Shown here: in pieces, positions 7,653 through 17,453 of the stretch
How positions within the stretch are numbered: the stretch's first letter is position 1
Layout: the number at the start of each line of letters is the position of its first letter
Assembly: GCF_000203915.1 (NCBI RefSeq)
Contig: NC_008390.1
Span: 2,914,001-2,978,000 of the forward strand
Origin: Burkholderia ambifaria AMMD
Lineage (GTDB): Bacteria; Pseudomonadota; Gammaproteobacteria; Burkholderiales; Burkholderiaceae
Reading direction: 5' to 3'
DNA: 64,000 nucleotides
Made by a program: the position numbers and the translations under genes
The notes under the pieces: model-generated
Seen by the model: only the letters and a program-made list of their open reading frames with translations
What the model was told of the DNA's origin: nothing
Database searches by the model: none

Positions 7653-9176
7653 TTACCCGTTCGTCGCCGCCGCCGACGCAGGCGCCGGTGCGGCCGCCTT
7701 GTCGTAGTCGACCGTCTGGTCCGGCGCGCGCGGCGTCTCGCCGGCTTGCTGGATCCATCCGCCGCCCAGTGCGCGGTACAGGTCGACCAGGTTCGTCCAG
7801 CGGGCCAGACGCGCGTTGATCAGCGTCTGCTGCGCGGTGTACAGGTCGGTTTGCGCGGTCAGCACCGACAGGTAGCTGTCGACCCCGTTCTTGTAGCGCA
7901 GGTCCGACAGATCGAAACGACGCTGCTGCGCGTGCTCGTTGCGCTGGAGCGCGGCGATCTGCTGGTCGTACGTGCCGCGTGCCGCCAGCCCGTCGGACAC
8001 TTCGCGGAACGCCGACTGGATCGCCTTCTCGTAGTTGGCGATCTCGATGCGCTTCTGCACGTTCGCGAGGTTCAGGTTCGCGATGTTCTGCCCGCCTTCG
8101 AAGATCGGCATCGTGATCTGCGGCGCGAACGACCACGCCGCCGTGCCGGCCTTGAACAGCCCACCGAGCGTCGGGCTTCCGGTGCCGAACGCGCCCGTCA
8201 GCGAGATGCGCGGGAAGAATGCCGCGCGTGCCGCGCCGATGTTCGCGTTCGCGGCCAGCAGCGTCTGCTCGGCCTGCATCACGTCGGGGCGACGCGTCAG
8301 CAGGTCCGACGGCAGGCCGGCCGGCACGTCCGTCAGCAGGTTCTGCGCGTCGAGCGGCATGCCCGCCGGCAGATCGTCCGGCAGCGGCTCGCCGATCAGC
8401 AGCACCAGCGCATTCAATGCCTGCGCACGCGCGCGCGCCTGCGCCTGCTGGTTCGACAGCGCCTGCTCGACCACCGTCTGCGCCTGACGCAGCTCGAGCT
8501 CGGAGCCCGTGCCGTTGTCGAACTGCAGCTTGGTCAGGTCGTACGACGCCTGCGCGGTCTTCAGCGTGTTTTCCGTGACCTTCAGCAGATCGTCGGTCGA
8601 CAGCAGCGTCAGGTACTGATCCGCGACCTGCGACACCAGCGAGATCTCGGTGGCCTGCCGTGCATACGACGTCGACAGGTACTGCGCGAGCGCCTGGTCC
8701 TTCAGGCTCTGCACGCGGCCGAACAGGTCGAGCTCCCACGACGCGGACAGGCCGACGTTGTAGGCGCGCGAGATGTACGGCGCACCGGTCTGCGAAAGGC
8801 CCTGCGGCACGCGCTGGATAGTGCCGGTGCCCGTGCCGTCGAGCGTCGGGAACAGGCCGGCGCGCGTGATCTGGTACTGCGCGCGGGCCGCCTCGATGTT
8901 CAGCACCGCGACGCGCAGGTCGCGGTTGTTCTTCAGCGCGATCTCGATCAGCCGCTGCAGGCGCGGATCGACGAAGAATTCGCGCCAGCCGATGGCGGTC
9001 GCCGCCTGGCCGTTGGCGCTGCGCGCGCCGGCAGCACCCGGCTGCGTCGCATAGACGCCGTCGGCCGGGTACGCCTGCGCGACGGGTGCGTCGGGCCGCT
9101 TGTAATGCGGCGCCATCGTGCAGCCCGTGGCAAGGAGCGCGACCGCGATTGCAGTCAAAGCGTGTTTTTGCATCAT
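7653..9176 (-). CDS. oprB: RND efflux outer-membrane channel lipoprotein (OprM/NodT family)
   Basis: 507 residues from the ATG at 9176. The bpeB stop and this start overlap as TGATG, and GGGA sits just upstream; a GTG at 9179 and an ATG at 9173 are alternatives. A lipoprotein signal ends at LLATGC, so the mature protein starts with acylated Cys. Two OEP repeats follow, with the typical Gln/Ala/Leu-rich helices such as LEIRQAQTVVEQAL-like segments and GWREFFVDPRLQRLI near residue 70. It is the trimeric outer-membrane exit duct for the BpeAB pump. Third gene of the operon and followed by its terminator. A C-terminal Ala/Pro tail (PAPASAAATNG) is low complexity. Confidence 0.9.
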   Translation of the reverse strand: MMQKHALTAIAVALLATGCTMAPHYKRPDAPVAQAYPADGVYATQPGAAGARSANGQAATAIGWREFFVDPRLQRLIEIALKNNRDLRVAVLNIEAARAQYQITRAGLFPTLDGTGTGTIQRVPQGLSQTGAPYISRAYNVGLSASWELDLFGRVQSLKDQALAQYLSTSYARQATEISLVSQVADQYLTLLSTDDLLKVTENTLKTAQASYDLTKLQFDNGTGSELELRQAQTVVEQALSNQQAQARARAQALNALVLLIGEPLPDDLPAGMPLDAQNLLTDVPAGLPSDLLTRRPDVMQAEQTLLAANANIGAARAAFFPRISLTGAFGTGSPTLGGLFKAGTAAWSFAPQITMPIFEGGQNIANLNLANVQKRIEIANYEKAIQSAFREVSDGLAARGTYDQQIAALQRNEHAQQRRFDLSDLRYKNGVDSYLSVLTAQTDLYTAQQTLINARLARWTNLVDLYRALGGGWIQQAGETPRAPDQTVDYDKAAAPAPASAAATNG

Positions 9177-12100
9177 CACTGTCCCTTGTTGCCTTCGTCG
9201 CCGTTGCCCGGCTTCTCTTCGTGGTGCGAGTGCTCCTGAGCCAGGCGCAGCGCCTCGTCGACGTCTTCCTTCTCGCCGCTGAAGATCGCGCGAATCTTCA
9301 CGAAGAACATCGGGATCATGAAGATCGCGAGGAACGTCGCCGTGATCATCCCGCCGATCACGCCGGTACCGATCGCGTGCTGGCTCGCCGAACCCGCGCC
9401 GTTACTGATCGCGAGCGGCATCACACCGAGAATGAACGCGAGCGACGTCATCAGGATCGGACGCAGCCGCAGGCGCGCTGCTTCCAGCGCGGCCTCGATC
9501 GGCCCCATCTTCTCCGTCATCTGCAGTTCGCGCGCGAACTCGACGATCAGAATCGCGTTCTTCGCGGACAAGCCCACCGTGGTCAACAGGCCGACCTGGA
9601 AGAACACGTCGTTCTCGAGGCCGCGCATCGTCGCCGCGAGCAGTGCGCCCACGACGCCGAGCGGCACCACCATGATCACCGAGAACGGGATCGACCAGCT
9701 TTCATACAGCGCCGCGAGACACAGGAACACGACCAGGATCGAGATCGCGTACAGCACCGGCGCCTGCGAGCCGGACTGGATTTCCTGGAACGACAGGCCG
9801 GTCCACGAATAGCCGATACCGACCGGCAGCTTCTTCGCGAGCCCTTCCATCGCGGTCATCGCCTGACCGGTCGACTTGCCCGGTGCGGCCTGACCCTGGA
9901 TTTCCATCGCCGACACGCCGTTGTAGCGCTCGAGCTTCGGCGAACCGTACGTCCAGTGACCGGTCGCGAACGCACCGAACGGCACCATCCCGCCCGACCC
10001 GTTGCGCACGTACCAGACGTTCAGGTCTTCCGGCGTCATCCGGAACGGCGCGTCGGACTGCACGTACACCTTCTTGATCCGGCCGTCGGTGTCGAGGAAG
10101 TTGTTCACGTACTTCGACGCCCATGCGATCGAGAACGTCTGGTCGATCGCCTCCGCCGTCACGCCGAGCGCGTTCGCCTTCTCGCGATCGATGTCGACCT
10201 TGTACTGCGGCGTATCGTTCAGCCCGTTCGGACGCACGCCCTGCAGCGTCGGATCCTTCGCGGCCATCCCGAGCAGCTGGTTACGCGCGGCCATCAGCGC
10301 GTTGTGGCCGAGACCGGCGTTGTCCGTCAGCTCGAAGTCGAAGCCGGCGGCCGTGCCGAGTTCCGGAATCGACGGCGGGTTGAACGGGATCACCATCGCG
10401 TCCTTGTAGCCCGCGTAGCGGCCGAACATCCGGCCGATCAGCGCCTGGACCTTCTGGTTCGCGTGCTGACGCTGCGAGTAGTCCTTCAGTCGCACGAACA
10501 CCAGACCGGAGTTCTGGCCGCGGCCGGCGAAGCTGAAGCCGTTGACCGTGAACGCCGATTCGACGATTTCCTTCTCGTCCTTCAGCAGGTAGTCGGAAAT
10601 GTTCGCGAGCGTGCGCGCGGTCGTTTCCTGCGTCGAACCCGACGGCGTCTGCACGATCACGAACATCAGGCCCTGGTCTTCATCGGGCAGGAACGACTTC
10701 GGCAGGCGCACGAACAGCAGCCCGACCGCGACGATCACGACCAGATAGATGATGAGCCAGCGGCCCGAGCGCTTGATCACGTGGTGCACGCCGACGTGGT
10801 ACTTCTCGCGGCTGTTGTTGAACGTGCGGTTGAACCAGCCGAAGAAGCCCTTCTTCTCTTCGTGATGGCCCTGCGGGATCGGCTTGAGGATCGTCGCGCA
10901 CAGGGCGGGCGTCAGAATCAACGCGACCAGCACCGACAGCACCATCGCCGACACGATCGTCAGCGAGAACTGACGATAGATCGCGCCGACCGACCCGCCG
11001 GAGAACGCGACCGGCACGAACACCGCCGACAGCACGAGCGCCACGCCGACGAGTGCGCCGGTGATCTGGCCCATCGCCTTGCGGGTCGCCTCCTTCGGTG
11101 ACAGCCCCTCTTCCGCCATCACGCGCTCGACGTTCTCCACCACCACGATCGCATCGTCCACCAGCAGGCCGATTGCCAGCACGAGGCCGAACATCGACAG
11201 CGTGTTGATCGAGAAGCCCACCATCGACATGATCGCGAACGTGCCGAGCAGCACCACCGGCACCGCGATCGTCGGGATGATCGTCGCCCGCAGGTTCTGC
11301 AGGAACAGATACATCACGAGGAACACGAGCACGATGCCTTCGAGCAGCGTCTTGACCACTTCCTCGATCGACAGCTTCACGAACGGCGTCGTGTCGTACG
11401 GATACTTCACGACGAGGCCGTGCGGGAAGAACGGTGCGAGCTCGTCGATCTTCGCGCGCACGGCCTTCGCGGTTGCGAGCGCGTTCGCGTTGGTCGCGAG
11501 CTGGATACCGAGTGCCGCGGTCGGCTGACCGTTGTACTTCGTGTCGAAGTTGTAGTTTTCGCCGCCGAGCTCGATCTTCGAGACGTCCTTCAGGCGAACC
11601 TGCGAGCCGTCCTGGTTGACCTTCAGCAGGATGTTGCCGAACTGCTCGGGCGTCTGCAGCAGCGTCGATTCGGTGATCGTCGCCTGCAGCACGGTGCCCG
11701 GCTTGGCTGGCGTGCCGCCGATCTGGCCGCCCGCGATCTGCACGTTCTGCGCGGCGATCGCGCTCGACACGTCGACCGGCGTGAGGCCGTAGTTCGTCAG
11801 GCGGGTCGGGTCGAGCCAGATCCGCATCGCGTACTGCGAGCCGAACAGCGTGACGGTACCGACGCCGTTCAACCGGCTGATCGGATCCTTCACGTGCGAC
11901 GCCACGAAGTTCGCGAGGTCGTACTTGTTCATGCTGCCGTCTTCGGAGTTGAAGGCGAGCACCAGCAGGAAGCTGCTGCTCGACTTCGTCACCGACAGAC
12001 CGAGCTGCTGCACGACCTGCGGCAGAACCGGCGTCGCGAGCGACAGCTTGTTCTGCACCTGGACCTGCGCGATGTCGGCGTTGGTGCCCGGCGCGAAGGT

Positions 12101-12376
12101 CAGCGTGATCGTCGCGTTGCCCGAGTCGTCACTCGTCGACGACATGTACAGGAAGTTGTCGAGACCGCTCATCTGCTGCTCGATCACCTGCGTCACCGTG
12201 TCTTCCACGGTCTTCGCGGAAGCGCCCGGGTAGTTCGCGGTGATCTGGATCGATGGCGGCGCGATCGTCGGATACTGCGAGATCGGCAGCGTGAAGATCG
12301 CCGCGACCCCGGCCAGCATCAGGATGATGGCGATCACCCACGCGAAGATCGGGCGATCGATAAAAAACTTTGCCAT
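9176..12376 (-). CDS. bpeB: RND multidrug efflux inner-membrane transporter (AcrB/BpeB type)
   Basis: 1066 residues, hydrophobe/amphiphile efflux-1 family. The N-terminus [19 protein letters not shown] is standard. Transmembrane helix 4 carries the paired proton-relay aspartates in [18 protein letters not shown], and helix 10 the Lys region in [14 protein letters not shown]. Duplicated 6-TM halves with large periplasmic loops are visible. It exchanges protons for drugs and, in B. pseudomallei BpeB, also handles aminoglycosides, macrolides and quorum signals; that substrate range is from the family, not the sequence. GGGAG precedes the ATG. The hydrophilic C-terminus is acidic and His-rich ([10 protein letters not shown]). 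Confidence 0.93.
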   Translation of the reverse strand: MAKFFIDRPIFAWVIAIILMLAGVAAIFTLPISQYPTIAPPSIQITANYPGASAKTVEDTVTQVIEQQMSGLDNFLYMSSTSDDSGNATITLTFAPGTNADIAQVQVQNKLSLATPVLPQVVQQLGLSVTKSSSSFLLVLAFNSEDGSMNKYDLANFVASHVKDPISRLNGVGTVTLFGSQYAMRIWLDPTRLTNYGLTPVDVSSAIAAQNVQIAGGQIGGTPAKPGTVLQATITESTLLQTPEQFGNILLKVNQDGSQVRLKDVSKIELGGENYNFDTKYNGQPTAALGIQLATNANALATAKAVRAKIDELAPFFPHGLVVKYPYDTTPFVKLSIEEVVKTLLEGIVLVFLVMYLFLQNLRATIIPTIAVPVVLLGTFAIMSMVGFSINTLSMFGLVLAIGLLVDDAIVVVENVERVMAEEGLSPKEATRKAMGQITGALVGVALVLSAVFVPVAFSGGSVGAIYRQFSLTIVSAMVLSVLVALILTPALCATILKPIPQGHHEEKKGFFGWFNRTFNNSREKYHVGVHHVIKRSGRWLIIYLVVIVAVGLLFVRLPKSFLPDEDQGLMFVIVQTPSGSTQETTARTLANISDYLLKDEKEIVESAFTVNGFSFAGRGQNSGLVFVRLKDYSQRQHANQKVQALIGRMFGRYAGYKDAMVIPFNPPSIPELGTAAGFDFELTDNAGLGHNALMAARNQLLGMAAKDPTLQGVRPNGLNDTPQYKVDIDREKANALGVTAEAIDQTFSIAWASKYVNNFLDTDGRIKKVYVQSDAPFRMTPEDLNVWYVRNGSGGMVPFGAFATGHWTYGSPKLERYNGVSAMEIQGQAAPGKSTGQAMTAMEGLAKKLPVGIGYSWTGLSFQEIQSGSQAPVLYAISILVVFLCLAALYESWSIPFSVIMVVPLGVVGALLAATMRGLENDVFFQVGLLTTVGLSAKNAILIVEFARELQMTEKMGPIEAALEAARLRLRPILMTSLAFILGVMPLAISNGAGSASQHAIGTGVIGGMITATFLAIFMIPMFFVKIRAIFSGEKEDVDEALRLAQEHSHHEEKPGNGDEGNKGQ

Positions 12377-12391
12377 GAAACAGGCTCCCTG

Positions 12392-13690
12392 TTATTTCGC
12401 GCTCGAAGCGGCGGCGGCGCTCGCCGGCGCTGCACCCGAGGCGGCGGCACCCGACGCGGCAGCGCCCGACGCACCAGCACCCGACGCAGCGGCGCCCGAG
12501 GCGGCAGCGGCCGGCGCGGTGGATGCGGCTGCACCCGATGCGGCGTCGGCGGCCGGCAACTGCGCGGCGACCGACTTCACCGTCGCGCCCGGACGAACCT
12601 TCTCGACGCCCTGCACGATCACGCGGTCGCCCGCTTGCAGGCCGCCTTCGACGATCCAGTTCTGACCTTGCATGCCGGTCGTCTTCAGCGGACGCGGCTC
12701 GACCTTGTTGCTCGCGTTCACCACCAATGCGACCGGCTGGCCCTTCGCGTCATGCGTGACGCCGATCTGCGGCACCAGGTACGCGTTCTCGTTCACGCCT
12801 TCCTCGATCCGTGCGCGCACGAACATCCCCGGCAGCAGCACGCGGCCCGGGTTCGGGAACACCGCGCGGATCGTCACCGAGCCCGTCGTCTGGTCGACCG
12901 TCACGTCGGAGAACTGCAGCTTGCCGGCGTCGGAATAGGTCTTGCCGTCTTCCAGGATCAGCGACACCTTCGCCGCGCCCGGCCCGCTCGTCTTCAGGCG
13001 GCCGCTCTGCACGTCCTGGCGCAGCTTCAGCCCCTCGAGGCTCGACTGCGTCAGGTCGACATAGACCGGATCGAGCTGCTGCACCGTCGACATCAGCGTC
13101 GCCTGGCTCGCCTGCACGTAGGCGCCCGGCGTGACCTGCGAAATGCCGACGCGGCCGGTGATCGGCGACACGACGTCCGTATAGCCGAGGTTGATCTGCG
13201 CGGTATCCACCGCTGCCTTGCCGGCCGCGACGTCCGCCGCGGCCTGACCTTGCGTGGCCACCGCGTTGTCGTATTCCTGCTTGCTGACCGCGTTTGCGGC
13301 CACCAGCACCTTGTAGCGCGCGACGAGCGCGTTCTGCGTGACGAGGTTCGCCTGCGCCTTCGCGAGCGTCGCCTTCGCGCTGTTCAGTTGAGCGATGTAC
13401 GGTGCCGGGTCGATCTTGTAGAGGCGCTGGCCGGCCTTGACGTCGCCGCCTTCGGTGAATTCACGGCGCAGCACGATGCCGTCGACCCGTGCGCGCACTT
13501 GCGCGACGAGGAAGGCGCTGGTGCGGCCCGGCAGTTCGGTGAAGACCGGGACGGCTTGCGGCTGGACGGTGACGACACCGACTTCCGGCGTTTGCGGCGG
13601 CGGTGCCGATTCTTTTTTTCCGCAGGCAGCCAGGAAAACCGCGGCTGCCGCGACAGTGATCAAGCGGTATGGAACCCGTTCGACGCGCAT
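12392..13690 (-). CDS. bpeA: RND efflux periplasmic adaptor lipoprotein (AcrA/BpeA type)
   Basis: 432 residues from the ATG at 13690 (MRVERVPYRL); an upstream TTG at 13714 is unlikely. The lipobox FLAAC anchors it to the inner membrane. The order is lipoyl half VGVVTVQPQAVPVFTELPGRTSA, alpha-hairpin (KATLAKAQANLVTQ and following), then the beta-barrel and membrane-proximal domains. It bridges BpeB and OprB. The last ~45 residues are an Ala-Ser-Gly low-complexity tail encoded by degenerate 15-base repeats, longer than in E. coli AcrA (397 residues). First gene of the operon, read from the AcrR-like operator at 13931-13954. Confidence 0.92.
   Translation of the reverse strand: MRVERVPYRLITVAAAAVFLAACGKKESAPPPQTPEVGVVTVQPQAVPVFTELPGRTSAFLVAQVRARVDGIVLRREFTEGGDVKAGQRLYKIDPAPYIAQLNSAKATLAKAQANLVTQNALVARYKVLVAANAVSKQEYDNAVATQGQAAADVAAGKAAVDTAQINLGYTDVVSPITGRVGISQVTPGAYVQASQATLMSTVQQLDPVYVDLTQSSLEGLKLRQDVQSGRLKTSGPGAAKVSLILEDGKTYSDAGKLQFSDVTVDQTTGSVTIRAVFPNPGRVLLPGMFVRARIEEGVNENAYLVPQIGVTHDAKGQPVALVVNASNKVEPRPLKTTGMQGQNWIVEGGLQAGDRVIVQGVEKVRPGATVKSVAAQLPAADAASGAAASTAPAAAASGAAASGAGASGAAASGAAASGAAPASAAAASSAK
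12431..12513 (-). repeat. Degenerate 15-base tandem repeats in the bpeA 3' end
   Basis: Repeated units close to GCGGCGCCCGACGCG encode Ala-Ser-Gly-Ala-Ala/Gly blocks, about six copies with third-position drift. They stay in frame. Such repeats can change copy number by slippage without breaking the frame. Confidence 0.7.
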
Positions 13691-13926
13691 GGAGCGACCT
13701 CTGTTTGTAACCAATGGAATGAGTGCAGCGCCCCGCGGGAGCGCAACACGGATGCGCCTCGCGGCGCAGATCGAACACCTGAATTACGGGACTGCTGGAT
13801 ACAGCAAGTCGGCATGAGGACCTCCATGCCGACGAGATGCCGCGAACTGCGGATGGTACTTTGGCGGGAATCAGCAGAGTGGGATATTAACTGATTGCCA
13901 CTTGGGTCATTCGATCGTAGGGTGGT

Positions 13927-13956
13927 ATTGTATATACATTCACGAATGTATGTAAA
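13927..13956 (-). promoter_or_regulatory. bpeAB-oprB promoter
   Basis: On the minus strand, TTTACA (13956-13951) and TACAAT (13932-13927) are separated by 18 bases; a TATACA alternative gives 16. The AcrR-like palindrome fills the spacer, so repressor and RNA polymerase would compete. Confidence 0.6.
13931..13954. promoter_or_regulatory. BpeR operator, AcrR-type 24-base palindrome
   Basis: The halves TATATACATTCA and CGAATGTATGTA form an imperfect 24-base inverted repeat with a perfect TACATT/AATGTA core. Compared from memory with the E. coli AcrR operator (TACATACATTTG and TGAATGTATGTA), 20 of 24 positions agree. It lies in the 398-base divergent region between bpeA and the TetR gene, as expected for autoregulation and operon repression. 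Confidence 0.8.
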
Positions 13957-14088
13957 AAGCCCGATCGCCCGCCGCGACCTGCTCAATCTTACGAATTATT
14001 TCCAATCGAGAGCATAGCGGCTCCCGGAGACGGCGACGAGGGTTGCAGACCCTATATTCACCTACGATCGTTCCATTCAGGCCTGCAC

Positions 14089-14730
14089 ATGGTCAGACGT
14101 ACCAAGGAGGAGGCGCTCGAGACGCGCAACCGCATTCTCGATGCCGCCGAGCACGTGTTCTTCGAGAAGGGCGTGTCGCACACGTCGCTCGCGGACATCG
14201 CCCAGCACGCCGGCGTGACGCGCGGCGCGATCTACTGGCATTTCGCGAACAAGAGCGAGCTGTTCGATGCGATGTTCGACCGCGTGTTCCTGCCGATCGA
14301 CGAGCTCAAGCGAATGCCGCACGACGCGCCCGGCGGCAATCCGCTCGACACGATTCGCAAGATTCTGATCTGGTGCCTGCTCGGCGTGCAGCGCGACTCG
14401 CAGTTGCGACGCGTGTTCAGCATCCTGTTCATGAAGTGCGAATACGTCGCGGACATGGAGCCGCTGCTGCAGCGCAACCGCGCGGGGATGAGCGAGGCGC
14501 TGCACGCGATCGATGCCGATCTCGCGGTCGCCGTCCGGCTCAAGCTGCTGCCCGAGCGGCTCGACACATGGCGCGCGACGCTGATGCTGCACACGCTCGT
14601 CAGCGGTTTCGTGCGCGACATGCTGATGCTGCCCGACGAAATCGACGCCGAGCAGCATGCGGAAAAACTCGTCGACGGCTGCTTCGACATGCTGCGCTAC
14701 AGCCCGGCGATGCTGAAGACGGGCGACTGA
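14089..14730 (+). CDS. bpeR: TetR/AcrR family repressor of the efflux operon
   Basis: 213 residues. The N-terminal TetR helix-turn-helix spans residues 10-57: TRNRILDAAEHVFFEKGVSH, then LADIAQHAGVTRGAIYWHF, the recognition helix type seen in AcrR and TtgR. The C-terminal ligand domain (MAATS-type family) is helical. The gene is divergent from bpeAB-oprB and an AcrR-like operator lies between them, which supports repression of the pump and of itself, relieved by drug binding. The ribosome site before the ATG is weak. The orthology to B. pseudomallei BpeR is inferred from sequence style and gene order. Confidence 0.9.
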   Translation: MVRRTKEEALETRNRILDAAEHVFFEKGVSHTSLADIAQHAGVTRGAIYWHFANKSELFDAMFDRVFLPIDELKRMPHDAPGGNPLDTIRKILIWCLLGVQRDSQLRRVFSILFMKCEYVADMEPLLQRNRAGMSEALHAIDADLAVAVRLKLLPERLDTWRATLMLHTLVSGFVRDMLMLPDEIDAEQHAEKLVDGCFDMLRYSPAMLKTGD

Positions 14731-14852
14731 CGGGCGCTCCGCCGACGGCGCGACGTGCGCCGTTTCATCGTCTGCGGCCGGGCGATCCGGCCATGCGCGC
14801 GGTAGTCAGCGCCGCGCCGCCCGAGCGATTCCTCTACTTTCCCCCGCGCTTG

Positions 14853-15506
14853 TCAGGCCGCCTTCGCGCGTTGCGCGCGGGCCCGCCGGTTCGACGCGGC
14901 CACCGAATCGCGCGTCGGCATCGCCGCGCCGCCGAGCCCCGCGATCCATGCATCGGTCGACATCACGGCCGCGAAATTCGACTGGAACACCACCGTGTAC
15001 GCGCGGTGAATCTCCTCGGCGCTCACCGCGCCCGCTTCGTTCTCGTACGGCAACGCGCCGGTCGCGTCCGTCAGGTATTCGACGGCGAGCCCCGCGTGCG
15101 CCGCGTGATAGACCGTCGCCGCATTGCAGTTGTGCGTCATGTAGCCGGCGACCGACAGCGTGTCGATGCCGTGCGCGTCGAGCCACGCGGCGAGATCGGT
15201 GCCGGCGAACGCGCTGGCCTGTGCCTTCACGATCAGGTGCGCATACGGGCGGTCGGCGACGACCGGATGCAGCGCGACGCCGTCCGTGCCGGGCGCGAAG
15301 ATCGGCGCGCCCGCCGGCGCGACGTGCTGGACGACGATCACGGGCACGCCGACCGCATGCGCGGCGTCGATCGCGCGACCGATGTTCGCGAGCGAGGTGT
15401 CGATGGGCGGATACTCGATTGGCAGGTTGCCCGTCACGTATTCGTTCTGGACATCGATCACGATCAGGGCACGGCGGGAAGCGGAAGACGATACGGCGTT
15501 CGACAT
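14853..15506 (-). CDS. Isochorismatase-like cysteine hydrolase
   Basis: 217 residues from the ATG at 15506 behind GGAG. The isochorismatase-like fold is shown by ALIVIDVQNEYVTG near residue 13 (catalytic Asp), KAQASAFAGTDL (catalytic Lys) and VAGYMTHNCNAAT (nucleophile Cys preceded by a cis-peptide region). The family includes nicotinamidases and N-carbamoyl hydrolases as well as true isochorismatases; the Cys indicates a hydrolase of amide bonds rather than an isochorismatase. Substrate unknown. It is divergent from a GlxA-type AraC regulator (15659), its probable regulator, a pairing common in Burkholderia and Pseudomonas. The C-terminal 20 residues are Arg/Ala-rich. Confidence 0.85.
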   Translation of the reverse strand: MSNAVSSSASRRALIVIDVQNEYVTGNLPIEYPPIDTSLANIGRAIDAAHAVGVPVIVVQHVAPAGAPIFAPGTDGVALHPVVADRPYAHLIVKAQASAFAGTDLAAWLDAHGIDTLSVAGYMTHNCNAATVYHAAHAGLAVEYLTDATGALPYENEAGAVSAEEIHRAYTVVFQSNFAAVMSTDAWIAGLGGAAMPTRDSVAASNRRARAQRAKAA

Positions 15507-15658
15507 GGCAGGCTCCGGGTTTGGCCGCGCCGCCCCGCTCCGGAACGGGGCGGACAGCAGCGCGATGCGATGCATTGTCGGATCGCATCGCGCTTGCCGA
15601 CAGTGGCCCGATAGCCATTCTTCGATAGAATCGGGCCATCGCCATTCCGGAGCCCGTC

Positions 15659-16660
15659 ATGCGCGCCGCTGCGTCGTCCGTTACCCCCGCCCCGACCGTC
15701 GTCGCCGTGATCGCGTACGACGGCATCAGCCCGTTCCACCTGTCGGTGCCGTCCGTCGTGTTCGGCAAGGAGCGCGATGCGGCCGCGGCGCCCGCGTTCG
15801 AGTTCCGCGTGTGCTCGGCCGAGCGCGGCCCGCTGTCGACGACGGGCGGCTTCACGATCACCGCGCCGCACGGGCTCGACGCACTCGACGACGCGGACAT
15901 CGTCATCGTGCCCGCATGGCGCGACCCGGCCGAAGCGCCGCCGGACGTGCTGGTCGACGCGGTACGCACGGCGGCCGCGCGCGGCGCGCAGGTCGTCGGC
16001 CTGTGCCTCGGCGCGTACGTGCTCGCCGCGGCCGGACTGCTCGACGGGCGCCCGGCCACCACGCACTGGGCGTGGGCCGACGACTTCGCGCAGCGCTTTC
16101 CGCGCGTGAAGCTCGACCCCGACGTGCTGTACGTCGACGACGGCAACCTGATGACGTCGGCCGGCACGGCCGCAGGGCTCGACTGCTGCCTGCACGTGGT
16201 GCGGCGGCGCTTCGGCTCGGACGCCGCGAACCAGATCGCGCGCCGTCTCGTGATCCCGCCGCACCGGCAGGGCGGACAGGCGCAGTACGTGCCGCAGCCG
16301 GTCGCCGCGCATCCGCGCGACGCGCGGCTCGCCGGCCTGCTCGACTGGGTGCGCGCGCATCTAGACGTCGCGCACAGTGTGGATTCGCTCGCCGAACGCG
16401 TGCTGATGAGCCGGCGCACGTTCACGCGCCACTTCCGCCAGGCGACGGGCATGACCGTCACCGCATGGCTGCAGGCCGAGCGGCTCACGCGTGCGCAGCA
16501 TCTGCTGGAAACCACCGGACAATCGATCGACGCGATCGCGCAGGCGGCCGGCTACGGGTCGAGCGTGTCGCTGCGCCAGCATTTCGCGGGCGCGCTCGGC
16601 ACGTCGCCGTCGGCCTATCGGAGGGAATTTCGCGGCGCCGGGCCCGACGCGCGGCGCTAG
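15659..16660 (+). CDS. GlxA-type transcriptional regulator (DJ-1/PfpI domain plus AraC DNA-binding domain)
   Basis: 333 residues. Residues ~12-190 form a DJ-1/PfpI-like domain starting VVAVIAYDGISPFHLSVPS, with the nucleophile-elbow-like VGLCLGAYVLAAAG near residue 120 containing a Cys. Residues ~225-325 are an AraC/XylS double helix-turn-helix with SRRTFTRHFRQATG and AAGYGSSVSLRQHF. Proteins of this layout sense small amines or amides and activate neighbouring catabolic genes. The divergent hydrolase gene 152 bases away is the likely target. No operator could be picked out by eye. Confidence 0.88.
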   Translation: MRAAASSVTPAPTVVAVIAYDGISPFHLSVPSVVFGKERDAAAAPAFEFRVCSAERGPLSTTGGFTITAPHGLDALDDADIVIVPAWRDPAEAPPDVLVDAVRTAAARGAQVVGLCLGAYVLAAAGLLDGRPATTHWAWADDFAQRFPRVKLDPDVLYVDDGNLMTSAGTAAGLDCCLHVVRRRFGSDAANQIARRLVIPPHRQGGQAQYVPQPVAAHPRDARLAGLLDWVRAHLDVAHSVDSLAERVLMSRRTFTRHFRQATGMTVTAWLQAERLTRAQHLLETTGQSIDAIAQAAGYGSSVSLRQHFAGALGTSPSAYRREFRGAGPDARR

Positions 16661-16716
16661 CGTGGGCGCCGCGCCGCCGGCGCTCGGCCGGGTAACTCGC
16701 TAGCGGGCGCGAACGC

Positions 16717-17424
16717 TCACGCGCCGTTGATCCAGCGCGCCGCATACAGCAGCAACGCGACGAACACGATGATCGCCGCCCACGCCCAGACGGGCAGCGG
16801 GCCGGATTCGCGATGATGAACGGCGCTCGCCGCGCGGCCGCTCAGCGCGCCGCCGAGGTGCGACGGCAGCGGACGCTTCGCCGCGGCCATCAGCGACGCG
16901 GGCCGCAGGAACACATGCTGGCGACGCGCCGGACTCGCGCGCGCGCGGTTCGGCACGAGGCCGTGCTTCGCCTGCACGACCGCGCAGAATTCGCGGAAGA
17001 AATCGTCGGTCCACTCGTGCAGCGCATTCTCGATCTGCCGCGCCGGCAGCTCGGCGAGCGGCCCGCTCGCCGTCGCCCACACCACGTATTCGATGCGCGT
17101 CGCGGCCTCGTCGTCGTCCGGCAGCAGCACGAGCTCGACCTGCCCGCGCAGCGCGCCGAGGCCGTCGGCCCGCGCCTTGAAGTTGAGCACGCGGCGCGGC
17201 TGCCCTTCCGCGTCGCCCTGTTCGCTCGCCGAATGCGCACGCACGTCGTAGCGCGCACGCAGCGGGCCGAGCGGGACCGTGATCGTCAGCGCGAACTCCC
17301 CGTGCGCGAGCTTCACGAACGATTCGCAATGGTCGAAGCTCGCCCGCAGCAACGCGAGATCCTCGAGCGCCTCCCGCACGACGGCCGGCGCGAGCGGTAC
17401 GCGTAACGTGTCGGTCAGTTCCAT
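16717..17424 (-). CDS. SRPBCC-fold (CoxG-like) protein with C-terminal membrane anchor
   Basis: 235 residues from the ATG at 17424, which follows a strong GGGGGAGG. Residues 1-150 are a START/SRPBCC-type hydrophobic-pocket domain (MELTDTLRVPLAPAVVREALEDL; FTITVPLGPLRARYDV-like strands), as in CoxG. A Pro/Ser/Arg-rich linker follows, then one C-terminal membrane helix (WAWAAIIVFVALLLYAARW). CoxG proteins anchor carbon monoxide dehydrogenase to the membrane, but no cox genes are near, so the function is open. It lies 29 bases behind a DUF427 gene on the same strand. Confidence 0.75.
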   Translation of the reverse strand: MELTDTLRVPLAPAVVREALEDLALLRASFDHCESFVKLAHGEFALTITVPLGPLRARYDVRAHSASEQGDAEGQPRRVLNFKARADGLGALRGQVELVLLPDDDEAATRIEYVVWATASGPLAELPARQIENALHEWTDDFFREFCAVVQAKHGLVPNRARASPARRQHVFLRPASLMAAAKRPLPSHLGGALSGRAASAVHHRESGPLPVWAWAAIIVFVALLLYAARWINGA

Positions 17425-17453
17425 GATGCCTCCCCCGATGAACCCACGCCGTC

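Noticed and set aside
9086..13894. Long open frames on the plus strand antisense to the efflux operon (671 and 824 codons)
   Set aside because: They are Arg/His-rich, without family motifs, and mirror bpeB, bpeA and oprB; such frames are expected opposite GC-rich genes.
16655..16705. Two copies of the palindrome CGCTAGCG between the GlxA-type regulator and the SRPBCC gene, possible terminator
   Set aside because: The intervening loop is long and no T-run follows on either strand.
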